From: Pseudarthrobacter defluvii
GTDB taxonomy: Bacteria > Actinomycetota > Actinomycetes > Actinomycetales > Micrococcaceae
DNA length: 64,000 bases
Reading direction: 5' to 3'
NCBI RefSeq assembly: GCF_030323865.1
Contig: NZ_CP066362.1
Location: 2,914,001 to 2,978,000 of the forward strand
Shown here piece after piece: positions 47,754-55,880 of the stretch (the stretch's first letter is position 1; each line of letters begins with the position of its first letter). The position numbers and the translations under genes are program-made. The notes under the pieces were generated by a model that was not told the DNA's origin, searched no databases, and was given only the letters and a program-made list of their open reading frames with translations.

Positions 47754-49424
47754 ATGAACTCGCAGACTCCCTCCCCCGACGACGAACACCCTGCCGAACC
47801 TCTCCCTGAAGGGCCGCGAGGTACGGGCAGCGAGCGGCCCACCGAGCCGCTGGCATCTTCCGATTCGACGCCCCCTGCGCCTGCGCCGGATCCCTCCGCT
47901 GGAGATAGTGCAGGTTCGGGCCCTGGTGCTGATGTGAACCCCGGCGCTGCTCCCGGCAACGGATACGCCTTCCAAAACAGCCCGCCTCCAGCCCCTTCCA
48001 CGGACTTCTTCGGCTGGATCCGCAGTCACGGTATCTACCGGGGCAACGACCGGTGGATCGGCGGCGTGTGCAGCGGCATCGCCCACCGGCTGAATGTGGA
48101 CCCCATCATCATCCGCGGCGTCTTCATCGTCCTGACCCTCTTGGCCGGCATCGGCGTACTGCTCTACGGCCTGGCATGGGCCTTCCTTCCGGAGCCGGAT
48201 GGCAGGATCCACGTGCAGGAAGCCGGCGCCGGGCGCTGGTCAAGCGGCATGACGGGCTCCCTGATCGCCACCGTCCTGGGACTAACGGGCCTGGGTGGAG
48301 GGTTCTGGGGGTGGAGCCACAACGGGCTGAGCGGCCTGCTGTGGACCGTCTTCTGGGTGGGCGGCGCGATCTACCTGGTCTACTACCTCTCCCAGCGCAA
48401 CAAGGCCCACCCCACTGTGGCCGGCCACGGACCAGTCCACGGTACGACCCACCCCATGGGACACTCCGGCAGGGGCTACACGTCATCCTTCTCCGCCGGC
48501 ACGGTTCCGGCACCGGCACCTGGCCAACCTTCGGCGTCCGGCAGCGGTGCGCCTACCTACGGCGGGGCGCCTACCTATGGCAGTGCGCCCACCTATCCCG
48601 GTGGCACGGGGTCCAGCCAAGGCGGCTACGGCACCACAGGCGCGGGAACCGGCAGCGGGTATGCCGGCACCGTTCCCCCGGGCAGGGTCCCCGGCGCAGG
48701 TGCACCCGGCGGTGGCTCACCGGGCGGCCCCGGCAGCGGAGTACCCGGCGGAAGCAGCTACCCCGCCCCGTGGGTCCCGCCGCGGCCGCCAAAGCCCCGG
48801 CCGTCCGGTCCCGGCGCCCCGGCCGTCGCCATCGCAACCGGCTGCGCCCTGCTGGTGGGCGGCGGGCTCAAGGCACTGGACGCCGCCAACCTCATCCACC
48901 TGGGCGGGTCCGCAAACGCCATTGTGTGGGCCAGCGCGGCCGCGGTCCTGGGCCTGGGCATCCTGGTGGCGGGCTTCCGCGGCCGGACCGCGGGCATCCT
49001 AAGCCTCTTCGCCGTCATCGCCCTTGTTACCGGTGGCGTCTACAACACGGTGGACGACGGCCGGATGCGCTTCCAGCAGGTGGACTGGAACCCGGCAAGC
49101 ATCGAAGAGGCGCGCGGGGGCATCGACATCACCGCTGGCCGCGGAACCGTGGACCTCACGGGCCTCTCCCCAACCGCCCCCCTGACGTCCGACGTCGTGG
49201 TTCCCCTGGACATCACCGCCAGCAACGTGACCGTGGTGATCCCGCAGAACCTGCCCGTTGATATCAAGGCGGACATGACCATGGGCAACCTGAACGAAGG
49301 AAGCGGCCAGCGCGGCGGCACCACCACCCGCGAAAGCAGCTACAACACGGACAGGCCGGGCAACCGCCTGGTGGTGCAGATCGACGGCACCTTCAGCAAC
49401 GTCACCATCCAGGAAGGGAACTGA
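47754..49424 (+). CDS. PspC-domain membrane protein with C-terminal beta-rich (toastrack-like) domain
   Basis: This 556-residue protein has a disordered Pro/Ser-rich N-terminus (1-80), a PspC domain (about 92-147; DRWIGGVCSGIAHRLNV), and two membrane helices (165-185, 192-212). A low-complexity Gly/Pro/Ser linker (213-353) with APTYG repeats follows, then three more helices (about 357-430). The C-terminal 115 residues are a repetitive beta-rich domain (IDITAGRGTVDLTGL, VPLDITASNVTVVIPQNLPV) of the LiaF/DUF4097 toastrack type, expected outside the membrane. SD GGAGGAT precedes the ATG. It is probably the main target or co-sensor of the divergent kinase/regulator. Confidence 0.8.
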   Translation: MNSQTPSPDDEHPAEPLPEGPRGTGSERPTEPLASSDSTPPAPAPDPSAGDSAGSGPGADVNPGAAPGNGYAFQNSPPPAPSTDFFGWIRSHGIYRGNDRWIGGVCSGIAHRLNVDPIIIRGVFIVLTLLAGIGVLLYGLAWAFLPEPDGRIHVQEAGAGRWSSGMTGSLIATVLGLTGLGGGFWGWSHNGLSGLLWTVFWVGGAIYLVYYLSQRNKAHPTVAGHGPVHGTTHPMGHSGRGYTSSFSAGTVPAPAPGQPSASGSGAPTYGGAPTYGSAPTYPGGTGSSQGGYGTTGAGTGSGYAGTVPPGRVPGAGAPGGGSPGGPGSGVPGGSSYPAPWVPPRPPKPRPSGPGAPAVAIATGCALLVGGGLKALDAANLIHLGGSANAIVWASAAAVLGLGILVAGFRGRTAGILSLFAVIALVTGGVYNTVDDGRMRFQQVDWNPASIEEARGGIDITAGRGTVDLTGLSPTAPLTSDVVVPLDITASNVTVVIPQNLPVDIKADMTMGNLNEGSGQRGGTTTRESSYNTDRPGNRLVVQIDGTFSNVTIQEGN

Positions 49425-49425
49425 C

Positions 49426-49680
49426 ATGGACAGCAGCAACATCACGACGACGGAACCGGGCACCGGGGGCCCGGCACCTGCCAGGGTGGGAACGGTGGTG
49501 TGGGGACTGATCGTCCTGGCACTGGCGGCACTGATCATCGTGGCGCAACTGGGCATCGTCACCCTCAACGGCACCTACGTCCTGATCGGCCTCATGATCG
49601 GGGCGGGCGTGGCCTTGGTGGTGGGCGGCCTGCTCTCCGCGCGGAAACGTGACAACGAACCAACTACAGGGAAGTCTTGA
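49426..49680 (+). CDS. small two-helix membrane protein
   Basis: This 84-residue protein has a short Thr/Pro/Gly-rich N-terminus, two predicted transmembrane helices (about residues 24-44 and 50-70) and a charged C-terminus (ARKRDNEPTTGKS). It starts one base after the stop of the PspC/toastrack gene and ends three bases before the next PspC gene, so the three are one operon. The helices resemble LiaI-like or DUF-type membrane partners, but I do not assign a family. Confidence 0.75.
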   Translation: MDSSNITTTEPGTGGPAPARVGTVVWGLIVLALAALIIVAQLGIVTLNGTYVLIGLMIGAGVALVVGGLLSARKRDNEPTTGKS

Positions 49681-49683
49681 ACC

Positions 49684-49941
49684 ATGGATAAGTTCTTCAG
49701 CATTGTCAGGGGCTTTGGCCTGAAGCGCGGCCCGCAGCGCTGGCTTGGCGGGGTGCTGGGTGGCATCGCGGCGCAGCTAAACGTTGACGTAGCCTACGTG
49801 CGCATCGCGTTCCTGCTGTTCTGCCTGCTCCCCGGACCCGCCGTGATCTTCTACCTCCTGGCATGGATCATCATTCCGGACCAGCGCAACGAGATCCTGC
49901 TCCAGACGTTCCTGGACCGCCGGTCGCTCAACCGGCCCTGA
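49684..49941 (+). CDS. stand-alone PspC-domain protein
   Basis: This 85-residue protein consists almost only of a PspC domain (LKRGPQRWLGGVLGGIAAQL, then one transmembrane helix YVRIAFLLFCLLPGPAVIFY) and a short charged tail. PspC proteins sense or buffer membrane stress; the paralogous domains in the kinase and in the 556-residue protein suggest hetero-interactions. It is the third gene of the operon and is followed by a terminator. Confidence 0.88.
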   Translation: MDKFFSIVRGFGLKRGPQRWLGGVLGGIAAQLNVDVAYVRIAFLLFCLLPGPAVIFYLLAWIIIPDQRNEILLQTFLDRRSLNRP

Positions 49942-49991
49942 CCAGCCCCTGACCCGGCGCTGAAACAGACCCGGCTTCCACCGACCGGACC

Positions 49992-50035
49992 AAGGCCCGT
50001 GCCTGACGCGGATGTTCCGCCCAGGCAGGGGCCTT
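49992..50035 (+). terminator. terminator of the PspC operon
   Basis: AAGGCCCGTGCCTG (49992-50005) pairs with CAGGCAGGGGCCTT (50022-50035) with one mismatch and is followed by TTCGCTGTTCT. It lies 50 bases after the pspC stop. Confidence 0.7.
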
Positions 50036-50064
50036 TCGCTGTTCTCCGGTTCTTGACAGCGCAC

Positions 50065-50110
50065 CCTTATGTAACCGGTTTGTGTCGTACCCCACACACC
50101 CCACTACACT
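50065..50110 (+). promoter_or_regulatory. candidate pfkA promoter and upstream motif
   Basis: CCTTATGTAACCGGTTTGTG (50065-50084) contains the palindrome AACCGGTT and overlaps a possible -35 (TTGTGT). TACACT (50105-50110) is a possible -10, about 60 bases before the ATG. A related motif occurs at 56768-56790 upstream of glnR. TTGACA at 50053-50058 has no matching -10. Confidence 0.3.
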
Positions 50111-50170
50111 TCTAGGTGAGCTCAGCGTGGCGCTCTGCCTGTAAACCTTCTCCCAGGATTTGAGCCGAAC

Positions 50171-51196
50171 ATGAAAATTGGAATCCTCACCAGCGGTGGC
50201 GACTGCCCCGGATTGAACGCCGTCATCCGAGGCGCGGTGCTGAAAGGCATCGCCGTCCATGGCCAGGAATTCGTCGGCTTCCGCGATGGCTGGCGCGGCG
50301 TGGTGGAGGGCGACATCATCGACATCCCCCGCACCATGGTCCGCGGCATCGCCAAGCAGGGCGGCACCATTTTGGGCACCTCCCGCACCAACCCGTTCGA
50401 AAACGGTGGCGGCCCCGAGGCCATCAAGGCCCATATGGACCGGCTGGGCATCGACGCGATCATCGCCATCGGTGGTGAGGGAACCCTGGCTGCCGCCAAG
50501 CGCCTGACCGACGCCGGCCTGAAGATCGTCGGCGTCCCCAAGACGGTGGACAACGACCTCGACGCCACCGACTACACCTTCGGTTTCGACACCGCAGTCC
50601 AGATTGCCACCGAGGCCATCGACCGCCTACGCACCACCGGTGAATCGCACCACCGCTGCATGATCGCCGAAGTGATGGGCCGGCACGTGGGCTGGATCGC
50701 CTTGCATGCCGGCATGGCCGCCGGCGCCCACGCCATCCTTATCCCGGAGCAGAAGATCAGCATCGAGCAGATCACCGAATGGGTCAAGGAAGCCCAGCAC
50801 CGTGGCCGTGCGCCCTTGGTGGTGGTGGCCGAAGGATTCGTGCCGGAACACATGGAGAGCCCGCACTCCGAGCGCGGCCTGGACACCTTCGGCCGGCCCC
50901 GCCTGGGCGGCATCGCCGACCAGCTTGCCCCCGAACTCGAAGCCCGAACCGGCATCGAAACCCGCGCCACCATCCTGGGCCACATCCAGCGCGGCGGCGT
51001 CCCGTCCGCCTTCGACCGTGTCCTCGCGACCCGGTTGGGCATGGCCGCCATCGACTCCGTGGTGGAGGGCTACTGGGGCACCATGGTGGCGCTCAAGGGC
51101 ACCGACATCCGCCACGTGGCCTTCGAGGAAGCGCTGGGCCAGCTCAAGACCGTCCCGCAAAACCGGTACGACGAAGCTGCAGTCCTGTTCGGTTAG
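50171..51196 (+). CDS. pfkA: 6-phosphofructokinase
   Basis: This 341-residue group A PFK phosphorylates fructose 6-phosphate, the committing step of glycolysis. GGDCPGLNAVIRG (residues 9-21) and GGEGTL (101-106) bind nucleotide, and TVDNDLDATDYTFGF the sugar phosphate. Gly104 favours ATP; PPi enzymes have Asp there. Lys124 (PKTVDND) is the residue usual in PPi-type or mixed-clade actinobacterial enzymes. ATP use is therefore likely but not certain. It is monocistronic between the PspC operon and a GNAT gene. Confidence 0.93.
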   Translation: MKIGILTSGGDCPGLNAVIRGAVLKGIAVHGQEFVGFRDGWRGVVEGDIIDIPRTMVRGIAKQGGTILGTSRTNPFENGGGPEAIKAHMDRLGIDAIIAIGGEGTLAAAKRLTDAGLKIVGVPKTVDNDLDATDYTFGFDTAVQIATEAIDRLRTTGESHHRCMIAEVMGRHVGWIALHAGMAAGAHAILIPEQKISIEQITEWVKEAQHRGRAPLVVVAEGFVPEHMESPHSERGLDTFGRPRLGGIADQLAPELEARTGIETRATILGHIQRGGVPSAFDRVLATRLGMAAIDSVVEGYWGTMVALKGTDIRHVAFEEALGQLKTVPQNRYDEAAVLFG

Positions 51197-51242
51197 GCCT
51201 GTCCGTTCGGCTAAGCCCCCCGGGCCGCCCTAGGCTGGGACC

Positions 51243-51959
51243 ATGACACTCGATCCCGGCTCTGCGGCCATTATCCAGCTTGCTTGGGCGCGCCGGCTGG
51301 GCCTTGACGACGACGCTTTCGGTGACGCTTTGGCGTCCGGGAAAAGGATTGTCCGCGCCGACGAATCGTGCCGCACCGTGGAGTTCGTGCGGTTGTTCGG
51401 GAGTTCTGCGCTGGTGGGCCCGCAGAGCGTGATCGATGCCGCTGCGGACATCCCTGATGAACAAATGGCCCACCACGTCACGCTCCTGAAACTGACCAGG
51501 GAACGCGGCGGCCACGGGCTGGGTGCAGCTGCCCTGTTCTTCGCGGACGACCTGCCGCTTCAGCAGCCGTCCGAGGAACTGACCGTCTCGCACGGCAACC
51601 CCGAGGCGATCGAGCTGGAAGGACGCTGCCCGCCGGACGACGTCAACGAAGTGGGCCTTTCCGACCTGGAGAACCGCTTCACCATCGTGCATCAGCTGGA
51701 CGGCAGGCGGGTGCCCCTGGCCTGCGGTGCCTACGGGGAATGGGAAGGCCTGCTGGCCAACATGGGCGTGCTGGTGGATCCTGAGTGGCGCCGCCGGGGC
51801 CTGGGCGCACTGGCTGGGTCCATCGCGGCCCACGAGGCACTCGCCGCCGGGCTGACCTTGCAATGGCGCGCGGATGTCAGCAGCACCGGATGCCTGGCAC
51901 TTGCCCGGAAACTCGGCCTCTCAGCCGGCGGAATCCAGACCAGCGTCCACCTTCGCTGA
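51243..51959 (+). CDS. GNAT family N-acetyltransferase
   Basis: This 238-residue protein has an N-terminal half that is divergent and a C-terminal half with the acetyl-CoA loop LVDPEWRRRGLGALAGSIAAHEA (residue region about 180-200, with R-R-x-G-L/G-x-G/A). The closing ADVSSTGCLALARKLGL is typical of GNATs. The substrate is unknown. Its last 39 bases overlap, on the opposite strand, the 3' end of the MFS gene. Confidence 0.8.
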   Translation: MTLDPGSAAIIQLAWARRLGLDDDAFGDALASGKRIVRADESCRTVEFVRLFGSSALVGPQSVIDAAADIPDEQMAHHVTLLKLTRERGGHGLGAAALFFADDLPLQQPSEELTVSHGNPEAIELEGRCPPDDVNEVGLSDLENRFTIVHQLDGRRVPLACGAYGEWEGLLANMGVLVDPEWRRRGLGALAGSIAAHEALAAGLTLQWRADVSSTGCLALARKLGLSAGGIQTSVHLR

Positions 51960-53474
51960 CGCCTGGCCACCGTCCTGGCCCTGGGCCCCGGCGCCCAGCC
52001 GGCCCTGGCTGCTCCAGCCCTGGACCGGCTGGGGCTTGGCGAAGAACAACGCAACCGCCGCCCCCACCAGGATCACCCCGGCGGGCAGCAGGATGGACTG
52101 GCCCATCGCCGTCGAAAATCCACTGTGGAGGAACTCGGGCAGCGAGCCGCCCATCGCAAGGCCTTCGCCGGCCGCCCCGCCGGGCCCTCCCTGGGGCAGC
52201 TCGGCGGCGAGCCGGGACTGGATCAGCACGGCAATGGCGGCGCTGCCCAGGACCGCGCCGATCTGGCGGGTGGTGTTGTAGACGCCTGACCCGGCGCCGG
52301 CCTGGCGCGGGGGCAGGTTCCGGGTGGCCGTGGTGCTCAGCGGAGCCCAGATGCCGGCGTTGGCGAAGCCCAGGACAGCGCTGGGGAGCAGGAACATCAG
52401 GATGGGTGTGTCGGGCTGCATCAGTGCCGAGTTCCAGAGCAGCGCCACCGCCATCAGCACCAGGCCGGTGGCCGTAATGAATTTCGGGTTGACCCGGTCC
52501 ACCAGCTTGCCCACCACCGGGGCAAGTCCGCCGGAGATCAGCGCCATGGGCACCATCATGAGGGCCGATTGCGTGGGGGTGAGGCCACGGACCAGCTGGT
52601 AGTAGAAGATCAGCGGCAGGCTGAAGGCCGTCACCGTGAAGCCCACGGTGGTGATGCCGATGTTGGCGAGGGAGAAGTTCCGGTCCCGGAACAGGCCCAG
52701 CGGCAGCAGCGGCTCGCCCTTGTTGAACCGCTGCCATGCGACGAAGGCGGCCAGCACCACGATGCCGGCAATGATCAGGCCCCACACGCTGATGGGACCG
52801 GCGATGGTGCCCCAGTTGTAGGTTTCGCCCTCCTGGATGCCGAACACCAGCAGGAACAGCCCGACGGCGCTGAGCAGTACGCCGGGGATATCGAACCGGT
52901 GCGGGTGGGTGCTGAGGGCCGGCACGTTGCGCAGCGCCAGGATGAAGCCCACGACGCCGACGGGAACGTTGATGAAGAAGATCCACTCCCAGCCAAGGCC
53001 GTCCACCAGGACACCGCCGAGGATGGGGCCCACCAGGGTGGCCATGCCGGCAGTTGCGCCCCAGACGGCCATGGCTGAACCGCGGCGGTCCGGCGGGAAG
53101 ATCCGGGTGATGACGGCCATGGTCTGCGGGGTCATCATCGCCGCGCCAAGGCCTTGCAGGACGCGGGCGGCAATCAGGATCCGGACATCACCGGACAGGC
53201 CACACCACAGTGAAGCGAGGGTGAAGACAACCAGGCCGGTGAGGTAGAGCTTCTTCGGACCGAACCTATCGCCCAGGCGGCCGGTGATCAGCAGCGGGAC
53301 GGCGTATGCCAGCAGATAGGCGCTGGTCACCCAGATCACCGCGTTGATGTCGGCGTGCAGGCCTTCCATAATGCGGGGGTTGGCCACGGACACGATGGTG
53401 GTGTCGATCAGGATCATGAAGAACCCGATCACCAGGGACCACAACGCCGGCCAGGGCTTTTCTACGTTTTCCAC
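51921..53474 (-). CDS. MFS drug exporter, DHA2/EmrB-QacA type (14 helices)
   Basis: The product has 517 residues from the GTG at 53474, which follows AAAAGGATGACC; a GTG at 53516 in frame is an alternative. Fourteen transmembrane helices are predicted. Motif A is GRLGDRFGPKK, motif C GPILGGVLVDGLGWEWIFFI, and the helix-1 start MILIDTTIVSVANP is characteristic of DHA2 exporters. It probably exports cationic or hydrophobic compounds by proton antiport. The Gly/Gln-rich C-terminus lies over the GNAT gene end. No regulator is adjacent. Confidence 0.88.
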   Translation of the reverse strand: MENVEKPWPALWSLVIGFFMILIDTTIVSVANPRIMEGLHADINAVIWVTSAYLLAYAVPLLITGRLGDRFGPKKLYLTGLVVFTLASLWCGLSGDVRILIAARVLQGLGAAMMTPQTMAVITRIFPPDRRGSAMAVWGATAGMATLVGPILGGVLVDGLGWEWIFFINVPVGVVGFILALRNVPALSTHPHRFDIPGVLLSAVGLFLLVFGIQEGETYNWGTIAGPISVWGLIIAGIVVLAAFVAWQRFNKGEPLLPLGLFRDRNFSLANIGITTVGFTVTAFSLPLIFYYQLVRGLTPTQSALMMVPMALISGGLAPVVGKLVDRVNPKFITATGLVLMAVALLWNSALMQPDTPILMFLLPSAVLGFANAGIWAPLSTTATRNLPPRQAGAGSGVYNTTRQIGAVLGSAAIAVLIQSRLAAELPQGGPGGAAGEGLAMGGSLPEFLHSGFSTAMGQSILLPAGVILVGAAVALFFAKPQPVQGWSSQGRLGAGAQGQDGGQASAKVDAGLDSAG

Positions 53475-53525
53475 TCGGTCATCCTTTTGAAGTTGTGGCT
53501 GTGCCGCGGGGGGCACGGGGTGAGG

Positions 53526-53951
53526 CTAGCCCAGCAGGTCCAGGATCTCCGTGCGGGCAAACATTTGCGCGGCGGCACGGGCCGACGGCGCACCGGCGTC
53601 CGGATCCGCTCCGGCGCCCAGCAGGACCCGGGCCACGTCCGTGTAACCCTTGAATGCCGCACCGGCGAGGGGTGTCTGCCCCCGGTCGTTGGCGGTGTTG
53701 GCGTCGGCCCCGTGCTGCAGGAGCAGCTCAACGGTGCCGGCGTGGCCATGGTACGCGGCCAGCATCAGCAGGGAATCCCCCGCAGCGTTCGTCATGGTGG
53801 CGGGGGCGCCGGCGTCCAGGTAGGCACCCAGCAGCGCACTGTTGCCCTCCCGCGCAGCCTGGAAGAGCGCATGCGCCAAAGCCAGCGCGTCGTCGTCGGG
53901 CCTTTCCGCTGCCTCTGTCCCAACGTGGACGGGCGTGGTGTTTTCGGTCAT
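53526..53951 (-). CDS. ankyrin-repeat protein
   Basis: This 141-residue cytoplasmic protein has three to four ankyrin repeats: ALFQAAREGNSALLGAYLDA, then NAAGDSLLMLAAYHGHAGTV, then NDRGQTPLAGAAFKGYTDVA. These are protein-interaction surfaces without catalytic residues. Its ATG overlaps the stop of the YgfZ-like gene (ATGA), so the two are translationally coupled. A functional link with YgfZ is suggested by this coupling but not otherwise supported. Confidence 0.88.
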   Translation of the reverse strand: MTENTTPVHVGTEAAERPDDDALALAHALFQAAREGNSALLGAYLDAGAPATMTNAAGDSLLMLAAYHGHAGTVELLLQHGADANTANDRGQTPLAGAAFKGYTDVARVLLGAGADPDAGAPSARAAAQMFARTEILDLLG

Positions 53952-55033
53952 CAGCGTGGCCCCCTCAGGAATCCGGTCTGGCGCCCCACAACCTGGCCGG
54001 CGTCGGGGCCGACGATGAGTTCCTGGGCGGCTGGATACGGCTCGTCGCCGTCCAGGACCGTCAGTATCTCATCGGGGGCAACGGAACGCTTTATGACCGC
54101 CAGGGCCACGGGCCCCATCTCGTAGTGCTGCACCACGGAAGTCACGGTCCCTACTTTCCGCTCCCCCGCCAGGACCGGGCTGCCGGCGGCGGGCAGGGTG
54201 TGCTGCGAGCCGTCCAGCTGCAGGAAGACCAACCGGCGCGGTGGATGGCCCAGGTTGTGGACGCGGGCGATGGTTTCCTGCCCCTTGTAGCAGCCCTTGG
54301 CCAGATGCACGGCGGTGCGCAGCAGGTCCAGTTCGTGCGGAATGGTCTTGTCATCGGTTTCGGCGCCGATCCGGGGGCGCCAGGCGGCGATGCGCAGGGC
54401 CTCGGCGGCGAGCACGCCTGCCAGCGGGCGGCTGGCAACGGCGTCCTCCAGTTCGGCGGCAGGGACGAGGTACTCGAACCAGGGCCGGTCCACGCCTGGA
54501 TGGTTCTCTTCGGAAACAGTTGCGTAAGAGTAGCCGCCGGCGCCCACGTGCGGCCACGGGTCCTGCCAGGCGAGGTGGCCGGACCATTCGGGCACGGCAC
54601 GGGTGCTGCCCACAACGGCCCAGTCCGCCGAAACGTCGGCGATCTCCACCCGCAGCATGAACTTCATGCGGTTGAGGTACTCAGCCAGCGGCGCGGCCTC
54701 GGCGGCCTCCACGATCAGCCAGGTGGTCCCGCCGTCGTCAACCACCCGGGCGTCGAAGTCGATGCGGCCCTGGACGCTCAGGAGCAGCAGCTCGCTGGAC
54801 TCGCCGGGCTTGAGGGCTGCCACCTGCTGGGAGGACAGGGTGTTGAGCCAGCTCAGCCGGTCCGGTCCGGTGACGGTAACCACGCCGCGGTGGGAAAGGT
54901 CGACGACGGCGGATCCGGCTGCGAGGGCGCGCTGCTCGCGCAGCGGCTCACCGTAGTGGGCGGCGACACCGGCGTCAGGGCCGGCGGCCTCGACGGCGCC
55001 GGGTCGCGACAACAAAGGGCTGGGCGTAGTCAT
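53951..55033 (-). CDS. ygfZ: YgfZ/GcvT-like folate-binding protein
   Basis: This 360-residue protein of the YgfZ/IBA57 family has a GcvT-like fold and uses tetrahydrofolate in assembly or repair of some Fe-S proteins. The signature KGCYKGQE is at residues 246-253 with its conserved Cys. The N-terminal half resembles aminomethyltransferase (VVDLSHRGVVTVTGPDRLSW). It lies after the nitrobindin-like gene and before the ankyrin gene. Together with the nitrobindin-like, permease, glnR and mshD genes it recalls the Rv0811c-Rv0819 region of M. tuberculosis, as I remember it. Confidence 0.9.
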   Translation of the reverse strand: MTTPSPLLSRPGAVEAAGPDAGVAAHYGEPLREQRALAAGSAVVDLSHRGVVTVTGPDRLSWLNTLSSQQVAALKPGESSELLLLSVQGRIDFDARVVDDGGTTWLIVEAAEAAPLAEYLNRMKFMLRVEIADVSADWAVVGSTRAVPEWSGHLAWQDPWPHVGAGGYSYATVSEENHPGVDRPWFEYLVPAAELEDAVASRPLAGVLAAEALRIAAWRPRIGAETDDKTIPHELDLLRTAVHLAKGCYKGQETIARVHNLGHPPRRLVFLQLDGSQHTLPAAGSPVLAGERKVGTVTSVVQHYEMGPVALAVIKRSVAPDEILTVLDGDEPYPAAQELIVGPDAGQVVGRQTGFLRGPR

Positions 55034-55098
55034 ATGAAGTAGAAGTCCTCACGGGTCTGCGGTATTCCGGGTTCCCTGGAATTAGGGTGGAACCCTGC

Positions 55099-55707
55099 TC
55101 AGGAAACGCGGTGCAGGAACGCGGAGGCGTGGGCCTCCAACCCCTTACCGGCTTCACCGCCGGTGGCAACGTCCCACCGCCACAACAGGTTGCCGTCCAC
55201 CAGCCCGAAGATCCGGGTGGCCGCGCTGTAGTCCTTGGAGTGGCTGCCGCGCATCACCATGTCGGTGGTCAGCTGGATCTGCGGGCCCTTGATCTGCCCG
55301 TAGTACAGCTCCGAGATCCCGCCCGGGTGCGAAATTGACACGGAGATGTCGAAGCCGCCGTCCTTGTTCCGCAGCGCTTCCACTTCGTCGGCGCTCTTCA
55401 ACACCGGCACGATGTCTGCCGGCACCAGGCCGGGACCGCCGTCGGCATCCAACTGCTTGCGCTCCAGTGCCCAGAAACCTGTCTCGACGGTCAGCGGCCG
55501 CAGCCGCGTCCCTTCGTCGTCGGTCAGCCAGCTTTCGGCGCGGTACTGAAGGTACGGCAGGCCGTTATGGGTAAACGAAACGTGCTGCAGGAAGTGTTCG
55601 GAATCCTCGTCGCCGCTGCCGAGGCGGCCGCGGCCCTCCCACTCACCAATGAGCCAGGAAAGGGGGACGAGTTCTGGGGTCAGGTCTGTAGGAATCTCAA
55701 TAGGCAT
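55099..55707 (-). CDS. nitrobindin-like heme-binding beta-barrel protein (FABP family)
   Basis: This 202-residue protein of the THAP4/nitrobindin-like family has the GxWxGxG motif as GEWEGRGR (residues 21-28). The C-terminal end carries histidines (AHASAFLHRVS) where the heme-ligating His of nitrobindins lies. These proteins bind ferric heme and may detoxify or sense peroxynitrite/NO. It resembles M. tuberculosis Rv0813c. It is followed by ygfZ with a 65-base gap. Confidence 0.88.
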   Translation of the reverse strand: MPIEIPTDLTPELVPLSWLIGEWEGRGRLGSGDEDSEHFLQHVSFTHNGLPYLQYRAESWLTDDEGTRLRPLTVETGFWALERKQLDADGGPGLVPADIVPVLKSADEVEALRNKDGGFDISVSISHPGGISELYYGQIKGPQIQLTTDMVMRGSHSKDYSAATRIFGLVDGNLLWRWDVATGGEAGKGLEAHASAFLHRVS

Positions 55708-55749
55708 TGGTCTTACCTCCAGATGCGGCTGGCTCCGGAAAGGGGGTGG

Positions 55750-55863
55750 CTACTTCTGGCCCTTGAAGAGGCGGTAGACCACGAAACCGGCGAACCAGGC
55801 CATGGACAGGCTCGCGATGCCGAGCAGGACAAGGAAGAAGATTTCAAAAGCAAGTACGGACAT
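55750..55863 (-). CDS. small membrane protein, 37 residues
   Basis: The product is MSVLAFEIFFLVLLGIASLS followed by MAWFAGFVVYRLFKGQK: one long hydrophobic helix with a basic end. The start is the ATG at 55863 and the stop at 55750. It lies between the permease-like gene and the nitrobindin-like gene, all on the minus strand with short gaps (17 and 42 bases), so it looks like a genuine member of the operon. The ribosome-binding site is weak. Function unknown. Confidence 0.55.
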   Translation of the reverse strand: MSVLAFEIFFLVLLGIASLSMAWFAGFVVYRLFKGQK

Positions 55864-55880
55864 GGTGCCATCCTAACCCG

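Noticed and set aside
53462..53749. An alternative frame over the ankyrin gene ending in the MFS leader
   Set aside because: It overlaps the ankyrin-repeat protein in another frame and encodes only Pro/Arg/Ser-rich sequence.
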